In this document: positions 1 through 10,600 of the stretch, piece after piece | How the letters are laid out: each line of letters starts with the position of its first letter | How positions within the stretch are numbered: position 1 is the first letter of the stretch | Assembly: GCA_947095535.1 (NCBI GenBank) | Contig: OX352773.1 | Coordinates: 262,965,590 to 263,029,589, forward strand | From: Poecilobothrus nobilitatus | Taxonomy: Eukaryota; Arthropoda; Insecta; Diptera; Dolichopodidae | Direction: 5' to 3' | DNA length: 64,000 nt | Translations under genes and position numbers: made by a program | The notes under the pieces: model-generated | The model's input: the letters and a program-made list of their open reading frames with translations, nothing else | Databases searched by the model: none | What the model was told of the DNA's origin: nothing

Positions 1-673
1 TGCGGATGCCTTTTATATATAAAAATTTTAATTCTCTCATTTTTCAAATTTAGTTCGGAAGTTTTTTTTTTCTTTTCAGGAAAAAAAGTGATTTAACTTT
101 AACTTTTTGTGCGGAACTCTTTTTCATCTGTAATTTTTTGAAAAAGTTTTCTGTCTGTCTAAATTTTTGTTTTTTCTGGAGAAAAATTATTCTGAAGCCG
201 TAAATGTGGCTTTTGAGAGAATTCTCTTCTTTTTAAAATAGTTCAGAAGAAATATGCGGAAGCAGTGAACTGAGCATTATTAGCCCGTCCTAATTATTTT
301 TGACTTAAAAAAAAAAATATTAAATTTTGATATGTTTAAATTAATAGTACGTTTTAAGTACGCTTTAAACATTATGTTTTTGTAAATTTTGGTAGAGAAA
401 TGAAGATAAGTTAAAAGTATATTTTAATTATCATTACTTCTTTTGTACTTTCTACTTTCCACTTACTCTTTCATCTAGAGTATAGAAAGGTTAAGGAATT
501 ATTATTTATTTTATTTAATAATTGCCTTATTTCTTTTGAAAAATAAGAATAAAAAAAGGTAAAACTTTTTTGGAACAATAAAACAATTTTTAATCAACTT
601 TTATTATTTTATATAAAATAAATGGCAATATATCACAAAATTAATTAATTTTTTTTTTTTTATTTTATTACAG
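1..673 (+). other. Intron sequence upstream of the first visible AMPK gamma exon
   Basis: A+T-rich with no coding exon I can support. It ends in a long T-rich tract and TTACAG, a good acceptor. Small related pieces (TCGGAAG, GCGGAAC, GCGGAAGC) recur in the first 280 bases but no element is recognisable. Confidence 0.7.
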
Positions 674-964
674 AGGAAGATGAATCACAAATATTTGTTA
701 AATTCTTTCGTTTTCATAAGTGCTATGATTTAATACCAACATCAGCTAAATTAGTTGTATTTGATACTCAATTATTAGTTAAAAAAGCATTCTATGCATT
801 AGTATATAATGGTGTTAGAGCGGCACCGTTATGGGATTCACAAAAACAACTATTTGTTGGTATGCTAACAATAACAGATTTTATTAAAATATTACAAATG
901 TACTATACATCGCCGAATTCATCAATGGATCAATTGGAGGAGCATAAATTAGATACATGGAGAA
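674..964 (+). CDS. SNF4Agamma: AMPK gamma exon, CBS1
   Basis: The acceptor is TTATTACAG after a long T-rich tract, and the donor is A|GTAAGT at 965. The exon starts by completing a split codon (xAG, expected Glu) and reads [19 protein letters not shown] through KLDTWR, ending one base into a Ser codon. It covers CBS1, with R49 and D69 (in LTITDF) corresponding to gamma-1 R70 and D90. An alternative acceptor two bases downstream (AG at 674-675) would break the frame expected from fly homologues, so 674 is preferred. Confidence 0.94.
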
Positions 965-3511
965 GTAAGTTATTAAATATTTATTTTATATTAATTTTAA
1001 TTTTAATAAAAAAAAAATATTCTAAATTATTAATTTTAGGTGTTCTTCATAACCAAGTAATGCCTTTAGTCAGCATTGGACCTGATGCATCATTATTTGA
1101 TGCTATAAAAACATTAATACATAATAGAATTCATCGATTACCAGTTATAGATCCATTAACAGGAAATGTTTTGTATATATTGACACATAAAAGAATACTT
1201 AGGTTCCTGTTCTTATATGTAAGTAAATTATTAATTATATACTATTTTTTTTATATAATACTTCAATACTTTTAATAATAATTCAAGCAGATGACTTTAC
1301 TGTTTACTTTCTTATCTAGAGTTAGTTGATACAGCTTTTGTCCGTTATTGTTGAGACTACGAAAAGACGAAATAGTTTTATAAAATGACTTTTGAAAAGT
1401 TTAGAATCATTTGCTTAAAAAGTGTCATAAATACTAACGCGGAATGCTATGCAAAACAGACTAATGTTTGACCAATTTATGGGTTAGAGATAATTTATCT
1501 GTTTGTCTCAAAATCGAAAATTGAAAGAGTAATGTTTTTTTTTTATGCATTTGTGTGCCACATAAATGCGGACAGGAAATTAAACAGCCTTTTCTGTTCA
1601 GACATGGCTGTAAATGTCGTAAGGGGGAATAACTCTTACGAGGTGTGTGGGATTGGAACCCACACTCCCTCGGTGTTTACAGGGTATTTTATACGCTCTT
1701 ACCCACTAGGCCACCGAGGCCCCGGAAACGTTCTCTGTATTCTTTTTTTTTCTTTCCAATACCCTATTCAGAGCGTAGTGAAATTATATAGAACTAATCA
1801 ATGTATTACCTTTTTAATATTCATGTCAATTATGGGATACATATACTTATTTAATATTGTTTTCTTTTTGTTATTTTGAATTATTTAATTGTTTTTTCAT
1901 TATTTTGTTTATGCAGCACATATATACGCGGCTTATATGGAGGGTTTAAGTGCAGGGATTTTCCATAAATCGTAAAGTATACTCATTACATTCTTCTGCT
2001 TCGCGCCATTTAGCACGTTTTTTAAATTCAATTTAATTTTTAATTTTTATAAGTCTGTTGAAGTTTTCAACTTATTGTTTGTTGTTTGGAAAGGGAAATA
2101 GACAACTATCCTTACACCTAATCTCTGCAACCCGTTATGGATTGTGCTTAATCTTTCAACTTATTAGATTACAAAAAAATAATCTTAGGGCGAAATTTTA
2201 AATTTAATTTTTATTAATTTTAGATTAATGAATTACCAAAGCCATCATATATGCAAAAGAAATTACGTGATTTAAAAATTGGAACATATAATAATATTGA
2301 AACGGCAACATCTGAAACTAGTATAATTGCAGCATTAAAAAAATTTGTTGAACGAAGAGTATCAGCACTTCCATTAGTAGATTCTGAAGGAAGATTAATT
2401 GATATTTATGCAAAATTCGATGTGATTGTAAGTATATACGTTTATATATAGTAAAATAATATTTTATAATATTAATTTATTAATTAAAAAAAATTTGTTT
2501 TTTATATTTTAATTTTAGAATTTAGCTGCTGAAAAAACATACAACGATTTAGATGTATCATTACGTAAAGCAAATGAACATCGTAATGAATGGTTTGAAG
2601 GTGTTCAAAAATGTTATTTAGATGAAACATTATTTACTGTTATGGAACGTATTGTACGAGCTGAAGTACATCGTTTAGTTGTTGTTGATGAAAATCATAA
2701 AGTTATTGGTATAATTTCTTTATCCGATATATTATTGTATTTAGTTTTAAGACCAACTGGTGAAGGTGTTGGTGGTTCAGAACAATCATTAAGAGCATCA
2801 GATCCAATATTACAAAGTAAAAGTTCATTAGATGATGATGATGATGCTAGTACAATGCCAGCTACTGAAATACCAATTATTATTAATAATGGTGATGATA
2901 TTGATAATGATGATGAAAATAATAAAACACCATCTGGTTCAATAGCATCAAGAAGTTTAGCTGATGATGATGATAATATACAAGAAAATGAAAATGGTAT
3001 TATTATTACCAATTCAAATAATAATAATAATAAAAATAAGAAAAATAAAAATAATAATAATAATGATGTTGATGATAAATTAAATAATAATAATAGTAAT
3101 GATAATAGCGAAGCTGATGGTGATATAATAAGTAACAATAGTCAAAGTGGTAGTTGCAGTGGCAGTGATAATCAATTAAGAAAAAATGATTATAATAATG
3201 ATGATGATAATAATGATGATGTCAATGACGATGATAAAAAATTAAATAAAAAAAATTTGGGTGATAAAAATAATAAATTATTAGATGATAATGGTGACAT
3301 TGTTGATGATGATGTAAATGATGATAATATTGATATTTCCAAAGATTTAATAGATGAACAACAACAACAGCAACAACTACAACAACAACTACAACAACAT
3401 CGTATTTTAAAAAAGGATAAATCTGATGAGGATGTACAATCCCTAAAAGCTGAAGATAATAATATTATAGCAGTACCAGCGGTACGTGAAGTTGGATTGG
3501 TTAGCGAATAA
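674..3511 (+). CDS. SNF4Agamma: AMP-activated protein kinase gamma subunit, 3' four exons (partial, 5' end outside window)
   Basis: This is the regulatory, nucleotide-sensing subunit of the AMPK heterotrimer, acting in cytosol and nucleus. Exons are 674-964, 1040-1218, 2224-2427 and 2519-3511, giving about 555 residues counted from the split first codon. Four CBS motifs lie at about residues 17-78, 104-155, 176-225 and 257-303. Compared with human gamma-1 from memory, the ligand residues are present at a constant offset of 21-22: R49, D69, H129, R130, R149 (in THKRIL, the site with Arg instead of Asp), D223, H276, R277, S292, S294 and D295. Motifs such as [37 protein letters not shown] and [12 protein letters not shown] are diagnostic. 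After CBS4 comes a fly-type [11 protein letters not shown] stretch and then a 233-residue Asn/Asp-rich tail with poly-Gln. Stop is TAA at 3509-3511. The upstream exons are outside the window, so which isoforms use these exons cannot be seen. Identification is very secure. Confidence 0.96.
965..1039 (+). other. 75-bp intron, in frame and free of stops
   Basis: The borders are GTAAGT and TTTTAG|G. The length is exactly 25 codons and the reading frame stays open across it, so retention would insert 25 residues (mostly Leu, Ile, Lys, Tyr) between CBS1 and CBS2. Strong splice sites and the perfect match of the spliced product to other gamma subunits argue that it is normally removed. Confidence 0.9.
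1040..1218 (+). CDS. SNF4Agamma: AMPK gamma exon, CBS2
   Basis: The exon opens with GT completing a Ser codon, then reads [20 protein letters not shown] and on to RILRFLFLY. It ends in phase 0 at TAT|GTAAGT. It carries H129-R130 (in RIHRLPV) and R149 (in THKRIL), the equivalents of gamma-1 H151, R152 and R171. Confidence 0.95.
1219..2223 (+). other. AMPK gamma intron of about 1 kb carrying an antisense SINE
   Basis: The donor is GTAAGT and the acceptor is TTTTAG after AATTTAATTTTTATTAATT. It is by far the largest of the three introns fully inside the window, against 75 and 91 bp for the others, and part of the excess is a SINE-A copy at 1535-1723. The remainder is A+T-rich with no feature I recognise. 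Confidence 0.92.
1535..1723 (-). mobile_element. SINE-A copy 1 (tRNA-derived, in AMPK gamma intron)
   Basis: Read on the minus strand it begins GGGGCCTCGGTGGCC. It has a perfect RNA polymerase III A box (TGGCCTAGTGGG) and a B box with one mismatch (GGTTCCAATCC), then the family hairpin, a body ending in the CCGCATTTATGTGG hairpin, and a poly-A tail seen here as a T run at 1535-1544. It lies antisense to AMPK gamma. I see no clear target duplication, so it is probably old. About 190 bp, like the other copies. Confidence 0.88.
2224..2427 (+). CDS. SNF4Agamma: AMPK gamma exon, CBS3
   Basis: Phase 0 at both ends (TTTTAG|ATT and ATT|GTAAGT), 68 codons. It starts [13 protein letters not shown] and ends IYAKFDVI. 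It covers CBS3, with [10 protein letters not shown] and D223, the equivalent of gamma-1 D245. Confidence 0.95.
2428..2518 (+). other. 91-bp AMPK gamma intron
   Basis: GTAAGT donor and AATTTTAG acceptor, phase 0. Almost pure A+T. The reading frame stops soon after the donor, unlike the 75-bp intron. Confidence 0.92.
2519..3511 (+). CDS. SNF4Agamma: AMPK gamma last exon, CBS4 and Asn/Asp-rich tail
   Basis: It begins [14 protein letters not shown] and contains CBS4 with [14 protein letters not shown] and [11 protein letters not shown], giving H276, R277, S292, S294 and D295. From about residue 323 (base 2810) to the end there is a 233-residue tail with no fold I recognise. The tail is built from GAT, AAT and AAC codons, has a poly-Gln patch (CAA/CAG, about 3357-3398) and short acidic runs. 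Its ending is [14 protein letters not shown]. Fly SNF4Agamma proteins are known to have an acidic low-complexity tail; the Asn load here fits replication slippage in an A+T-rich genome. Confidence 0.95.
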   Translation, partial: NLAAEKTYNDLDVSLRKANEHRNEWFEGVQKCYLDETLFTVMERIVRAEVHRLVVVDENHKVIGIISLSDILLYLVLRPTGEGVGGSEQSLRASDPILQSKSSLDDDDDASTMPATEIPIIINNGDDIDNDDENNKTPSGSIASRSLADDDDNIQENENGIIITNSNNNNNKNKKNKNNNNNDVDDKLNNNNSNDNSEADGDIISNNSQSGSCSGSDNQLRKNDYNNDDDNNDDVNDDDKKLNKKNLGDKNNKLLDDNGDIVDDDVNDDNIDISKDLIDEQQQQQQLQQQLQQHRILKKDKSDEDVQSLKAEDNNIIAVPAVREVGLVSE

Positions 3512-6500
3512 ATTATTATTATTATTATTAAAAATATATAATATATTATAAATAGAAATACAAATTAATAAAAAAAAAAAAAAAAATTAAGGAAAATATT
3601 AAAAATATATACAAAATAAAAATTAATTTTTTTTTTTTTTTTTTATTAAATAAGTTTTACACATTATACACACAATTTTTGTAACTATAATTATTATAAA
3701 TATTACATTAAAACAAAGAGAAAAAAAAAAAAATATATATATATATGTGAAAATAAAAAAAAAAAAGGAAAAATAATGATTTTTTTTTTTTTTTTTAATT
3801 TATTTATTAGCGAATTTTTTTTTTTCTCCTTTTTAAAAATTAATTTTAATTAAAACAATAACTTATGTTTTCTTTTTCTTTTGAATATAATAAAAAAAAA
3901 AATAAAAATAACAAAAGATCATAAAATTTTGTTTTATTAAAAAACAAAAAAAAAATAAAAAAATAACAAATATTAATTAAAAAAGGATGTGAATAAAAAA
4001 AGATTTAATAAGTAAGAAATAAATTTGTTTCAAATAAAGGACGAAAGTTGTATTAAATAAAAAAAATCAATAAATATACATACATAGATAATATATATAG
4101 ATACAATAAATGAATGAATAATAATATACATCTCATAATCTTCTATATATATATATATATATAAATAATAATTTCAAATGTGCCTATAAATTAAATATAA
4201 ATTATTTTAATTATTTGTATAAAATTGATTTTGAGAATAAAAAAAAAAAAAAAATAAAAAAAAATTTAAAATGAAAAAATTTTAATGATTGTCAAAAATG
4301 ATTTCAATGAAAGAAACCTATCCCCCACTTATATAAAATGTAATTAAATTTTAATATAATGAAATGAAAGAAACAAATTTTAGGACTAAATATTTGAAAT
4401 TTATAATAATTAAATTAATAATATTATAAATACGCAAAAAAAAAAAAAAAAATATTGAAAAAAAAAAGTTAAGTAATTTGTGAAAATTTTATTGAAAATG
4501 TGAATTTTTTTTTTTTTTTTTTAAACCATTTCTGACTATATGGAAATTTGAAACAAATTTATTTCTTACAATATTATTTTACCTTTTTTTTTTTTTTTTT
4601 AATTTCATTAAAAAGTTTGAATTATATTTAAAAATATTTTATTTATTATTTTTTTTTTAAATATCAGAAATGAAAAATGGCGCGCAATATTATAAAATAT
4701 TTAAATTTATAATATTTTTGTACATTGATTTGAAAATTCTTTTGAAGTGAAAAAAAAATTGATCTAGATTTCGCATAAAAAAAAAAATAAAATTGCAATA
4801 TTAGAGTATGATCTTGATTGTATAAACCTATATATTAATAAAAAAAAAAGAAAAAAAAAGAAAAAAAAAACATTTAATTAAGAAAGTTTACTCAATATCT
4901 TATTGCTATGAGTATTTAAAAAAAGCAAAGCTTTTAGCGAAATCTTTATAAATAAAAAAAAAAAAAAACTTTTGTATTAAAAAAAAAAAAAACAAAAAAA
5001 GATAATAAAAAAAACTGTTTTTTTGTAAAATCATAATGATTTGATTTAATGCATTCGATTTAAATATTACTATTGTGTTGGTTTTACATTTTACTCAATA
5101 TGTATTTGTAAAAATAAGACGTACGCTTTAAAAAAAAAAACAAATACATATAATAAAACATAAGTACGATATACGTTTTTTACGATAAAAAAAAAAAAAA
5201 TTAGATTTGGTTGATGGTCGGTTTATCTAATATTGTATCAATTTATTATTTTAAGAAGATAATTTCATCGATCCGAAGCGTATCAGTCTATTTGAATAGC
5301 CGATCTAAGAGTAAATGATCTAAATTTTGCTATTGTGAATTAATTTTTAGTTAAAATGTTGATTAAATTGTTAAAATTGCAATTTTTGTTTTGTAGAATA
5401 ATAGTATTTCCGAAGATATAGCATTACGTACTACATATAAGCTAAATGCATTAAATTAATTTCGAAAAAACTCCGAAAAATTTTTAGTGCATTCGAAAAT
5501 TTCTCATTAAAAAATTATCTGATCTCACTTGACTATCTATCAAACTTAGTGTATTCTCAACTACACTAGATTTTTCGTTTCTTACATGTGCTCAAACGCT
5601 AAAAGAGTGATACATGTAAGAAAAGAAGTGTCAAGTGCTAGTGCGATAGGTTCGAAAATGCCATAAATAGTAATAGACTTTCACGATTCATACTGTTTGT
5701 TACTTACTTTGATAAAATTTTGAAAAACGTTTTGTTTTTCAAGGGATTTTCTTGATTTCTTTATTTTTCAACTTTAGTTTATCTTTACACAAAAACAAAA
5801 AAAAAAAAAAATGAAAAAATAGATGGTAATAGGGGAAAAAAAATTTGATATGTTTTTTTTTTTGTTTCTAGAAAGTCTGACTATATGAAAACAAAAAAAA
5901 AATTTTATCACTTATAATCTCGCATATTCAATGATTTAATTTTTAAACTGCAAATAATTTACGTTCTGTTATATGTGATATGTATATATATTTTTTATTT
6001 TAATTTTTATTATTATTTTTATGTTTACTTACTGCAAATGTATATACGGTAATATAACAAAAAAAAAAAAAATTAATATTGAAAAAAAAAAAATTCAAAG
6101 ATAAAAAACAATTTAAAAACAAAACTAATATACTTACAAGAAATATAAAATGGAATGTTCTATGAACGCTGTTAGACGTTGCGAACGCTGTTGTTCAATG
6201 TTTATAATTTATATTTGTTTTATATTTTCTTACTACATATTTTGTAATTTTTTTTTTGAAAAAGAGTCATTGAACGTCACTATTAAATTAACAGATTAGA
6301 TTGTCATTTAGTTGTCAGATTAGTCGTTATTACATGACGTCAGATTAGTAATCGGTTAGGTCGTATGTTTTAAAAAAATGAAGAAATAGGTTCGAAGTGT
6401 CACGTTTTTGTAGATGTTTAAAACAAAAATAATGAAATAGTGATGAAAAATTACAAGAAAAATAGGAAAATTTTTATTTCAGCTTTTTAAAAATAGTGAA

Positions 6501-9500
6501 GGAATAGTGATATCTAATTGCAAAGTAAAACTTTGATACTACTAACAAGAAATTTAATTTATTTTTGAAATATAGGATACAAATTATTTAAAAAAAAAAA
6601 AAACAAAACTGGATATATATATATTAAAAATATTATAGATATAATTTCTCATTGAATTGGGGTTTCGAAACATGAAACTTTTAATTTTGTTTCGATAGAA
6701 AAATTTAAATAACTATGCTAAAAGGCTTACTGTATCAAAATAGAATTAATAGCTCTATACTTTAAGAGTTTAGTAATAAATTTTTTTATCACAAGTTATA
6801 ATATGATGTGGGTATATATTATGTCGATTATATTTTATATATCTCTGAGTTCCATATTGTAAAAGAACCGCAAAATTTTATAATGCATTACATCCCATTA
6901 TATACATGAAAAATATATTACAATGTCATGCGTCCCGAATAGTATAAAATGAGTTTTTAAAACGCAGGAAAAAATATTTCGTGCATTCAAAAAATGTTGG
7001 ATGCTTTTCAATAAATTTTTACAATATGGGTTTATCACACATGCCAATTTAAAAATAAAATGTCAAAATACTTTTTTTTTGCCATATTTTGCGTTAAATT
7101 TTTGCATAAAAAGTCAAAAGTTGGAGTACAGAACGTTTGTAATACAGAATTATAATAGAAAAATTTGAAACTTTTGGAATTGATCTAATTTTAATTTTTT
7201 TTTTTTTTGATAATTCAAGTGCGATGAAATATCTTCTTCTTTTTCTCAATTTTAACTTTTGTTTAATGTATTTTAAATAACACAAGTTATTTTTTGATTC
7301 ACAAAGCGTCTCTAATAAGTTGTTTAAAATTATATTTAAAACACGTTCATTTTTAGCAAAATTTAAAAAATCTTTCAAATTTTACCAATAAAATGTCAAT
7401 TTTAAAAATCAAAAATTGCAGTCCGAAGTGCAAAAAAAAAAAAACTTTATATATTGATTTTAAAACGTATTGCTATGCGGTTTAAAGGCATATAATGTAC
7501 TGTACGGTCATATAATGTACTGTTATTAAAATTCTTATACTAAAAATTCAATTCTAATTATTAGAAATTATCGTATATACATATTTAAAAATTAAAAATA
7601 AATTAACGTATATTGTATTTTAATTTCGAATGCAATTAAATATTCTTTTTAACAGTCAGTAAAATTAAAAAGAATTGATACTGAAATAATTTTTAAATAA
7701 TAATCAACCATATTTCATTATAATCTTAAAAGTTTCTACAGAGTATTTAAAAAAAAAAAAAAAAAAAAATTAAATAAATTTAATAACATCAAAAATACAA
7801 AATTTATAAATATTATTACAATATTTTATAAATTTTTAATTAATATAACAAAAAAAAAAAAAGAAAATGTTTTTTTTTCATTTTACTATAATGTAAAATA
7901 TTATTTTTTACCAATGATCATAAACAACTCCAGTTATTTTAATACATAACCTAATAAAAATTTTCCATAATTTAAATTACTATTTTAAATAATAAAAAAA
8001 AAAAAAAAAAACAAATAAAAAAATATTTTTAATTTCTAATTCCATCAATTTAGTAAAAACAAAAATTTCAGTGTCTTTTTTTTTTTTATAATAAATTGTT
8101 AACAGTTTTGTTAATTAACAGTCATATCAAGTTAATTGCAATAATACCTAAATATCATCTACTGCAAAATCTAAAAAAAAAAAAAAACAAACACAACTTA
8201 AATCAAGTCTTTTGTTTTTCTCATCTTATGCAATATAATAAAAACTGTCCCATTTTAACTGGTACTTAATCTGAATTTAAAGTATGTTTCATATTAAATT
8301 CGACCAGTTTTGTTTTTTTTTTTTTTTTTTTAAATTGTTAAATATAAAAAAAAAAAAAAATTTAAATAAATATTATTTTAAATATTTTTCAAACTTTTTT
8401 GAAAATAAAATTTAACAAAAAGCTGAAATCGGAAACATCATTTGCCAATCAGTTGCTCTTGCAATATAATTTTAAATGCAGACAACCTATAGTAAAGCAA
8501 TGGCTAATACTGCACATATATATCGTTGCTTTTGCATTCGATGTTACAAATAATATTTTCGATTTCAGTTTAATTATGAATAATTGAATTAAAAATAAAT
8601 ATTTATTACATCCAAAATTAAAACAAATAATAAAAAAACAATTTATATAAAATTTAAAATTAAAAAAAAAAAAAAAATTTAAAGCATAAAAACAACAAAA
8701 ATAAAATAAATAAATATTTTTTCATCAAAACAAACAATAATTATATTTATAGAATTAATAATATTTTAGAAACAAATTAAATATATATATATATATATAT
8801 ATATAAAAAAAAAAATATTAAATAAATAATTAAATTTAATAATTAATGTACACAAGAAAAGGATAAAAAAAAAACAAAAAAGATTACAAATTAAAAAGAA
8901 ATTGCTTTATTTTAAATTATTTTTTCATTTTTATGTTGAAAATAAAAAAAAAAAATAAATAAAATAAAAACAAAATTCCTAGAATTAGAATAACTAAAGT
9001 TAAAATTTAAGATTAATTGGTAAAAATTAATTAAAAATTTATTTAAAAAGTGAAAAATGAATAGAAAGCAAAAGAAAACAGAACTAAAAACAAAACAAAA
9101 AAAAATTTTAAAGTTAATAATTAAAAATAATAGTGTTGACATTATTAAAAAAAAAAAAAACAAAAACAAAAACAAAATAAATAAATAAATAAAAAAATTT
9201 AAAACAAATTATAAAAAGTTTAATTATTAAAATAAAAAAAAAAAAAAAACAAATACAAAGAAAAAAAACGAAATATTAAAAAAAAACAAAAAAAAAAATA
9301 AAAATAAAATCTTGATTATAAAAATAACATTTGTCTTTTTACTTAATTTTTAATTTTTTTCAATAAATATAAATGCTTATTAAGAATCCTTAGGATGCTT
9401 TTCATTTATGTTGATGATCTGTAGTTAATGATTAAATTTTACTTTTATATACAACAAAAAAATGTACCTAGATGTATGTATACAGATGTATGTATGGATA

Positions 9501-9984
9501 CCTATCCATAATAGGTATGTATTTAAAATGAGGTTGAAAAAAAAAAAAAAAAAATCAGACAACAAATGGCGCTGTTTACCCTTGTTAACATTTCTGTATG
9601 CATTCTTGTATTTAAAATGTGCTGCAAAACTCTCGCGTTTACATTAATTTGCATTTTGTAGTTGCAACTTTATATGTGTGCGTTAATATTATAACTTAAT
9701 TTCTTTGACCTGATAAAATTTTTTATTGTTGGTTTACATGTATTGGTGACTTGTAAAAGCTAAAGCAGCTAAATTTTGGTTAATAAAAATGAATAATGGT
9801 TTTCGGAATTTTACGCATTTTCGTCGTTTTTTTTTCGTTTTTAAATTTTTTTTTTTTTGTGAGAAACGAGGAAGTAGGAAAGAAAAAGAAAAAGTTGCAA
9901 CTGAATAATGCAACCAGTGTAAACAGGCGGAATAATTGTAACAACTTTATTTCTAAAATTAACTATACTTAATACGGCGTTCCC
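3512..9984. other. Very A+T-rich gene-free stretch; start may be AMPK gamma 3' UTR
   Basis: This is dominated by dozens of A or T runs of 10 to 20 bases and by AT microsatellites (for example about 8780-8805). No open frame shows a known domain, intron structure or coding composition; the short frames seen are runs of Lys, Phe, Ile and Asn. Part of it may be 3' UTR, but no boundary is visible. Confidence 0.6.
3567..3572 (+). promoter_or_regulatory. SNF4Agamma: Candidate poly-A signal of AMPK gamma
   Basis: This is the first AATAAA after the stop codon, 55 bases downstream; a second lies at 3615-3620. The following kilobases contain many more by composition alone, so the site actually used cannot be decided from sequence. 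Confidence 0.3.
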
Positions 9985-10600
9985 CAAAATCAGTCATGTT
10001 TATTACAAATGTCAAATATCGTATATCAAATATCGTTTAAATCTATCGTCTATCATTTTTCATGGTATTACGAAGTATGTGTTACGTACTACAAAACGAT
10101 ATACGATAAACTTAAATCTAATGAAAAAGGTTTTTTAAGTATGTCATAAAATAACAAGAAAAAAATTCGGAAATTTCAAAAGTTAATTTTATTTCAAATT
10201 TATTTGAAAGGTTTAGGTTTTATTTTTAAAAAAAATTAAAGAATGCTATCTGCTGTTTTTTTTTTTTTTTATTTTTCAAATAATTTTACGTTTCTTTACT
10301 TTTTTTTTTAAATACTCACATTTTTCTAATAAATCGTTAGATTTAAATCGTTACCTATCGTAAGTAAATACCTAATTGATAAAAAACCACAAAGAAAACG
10401 ATACCTTTTGACATCTGTAATAGTAAATTTTAAAAAAGTCATACAAACTTAAAAACTTTTTTGATAAACGCTAAAGCTTGCTTTTTAAATACGTTAAACG
10501 ATAAGTAATGGCTAATGACATACGTAATAGATATAGAGAATTTTTATTGTTAAATATCGTATATCGGAAAAATTTTGACAATTGTAATAAACATGAGTAT
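9985..10600. mobile_element. Inverted-repeat (MITE-like) element of about 600 bp
   Basis: The left end reads TCATGTTTATTACAAATG from 9994. The right end, on the opposite strand, reads TCATGTTTATTACAATTG from about 10596. The match continues with TGTCAAA and ATATCG-type motifs. A third, inverted and degraded copy of the same end motif lies at about 10402-10425 (TTTTGACATCTGTAATAGTA). The inside is built from repeated TATCG, AAACG and ATACGATA pieces and has no open frame. Exact outer borders and target duplication are not clear, so the superfamily is open. Confidence 0.7.

Noticed and set aside
1532..1879. Open frame with [10 protein letters not shown] and [17 protein letters not shown] motifs, recurring at 20, 23.5 and 62.6 kb as an apparent protein family
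   Set aside because: The similarity is caused by the SINE-A sequence itself; the frame runs against the pol III unit and is not maintained in all copies.
2695..3138. 147-codon open frame on the minus strand
   Set aside because: It is the antisense shadow of the Asn/Asp-rich AMPK gamma tail; Leu/Ser runs come from GAT and AAT repeats read backwards.
2642..3511. Idea that the Asn-rich protein and extreme A+T content point to Dictyostelium or Plasmodium
   Set aside because: The CBS core matches fly SNF4Agamma closely, and fly-type mini-me elements and SINEs surround it.
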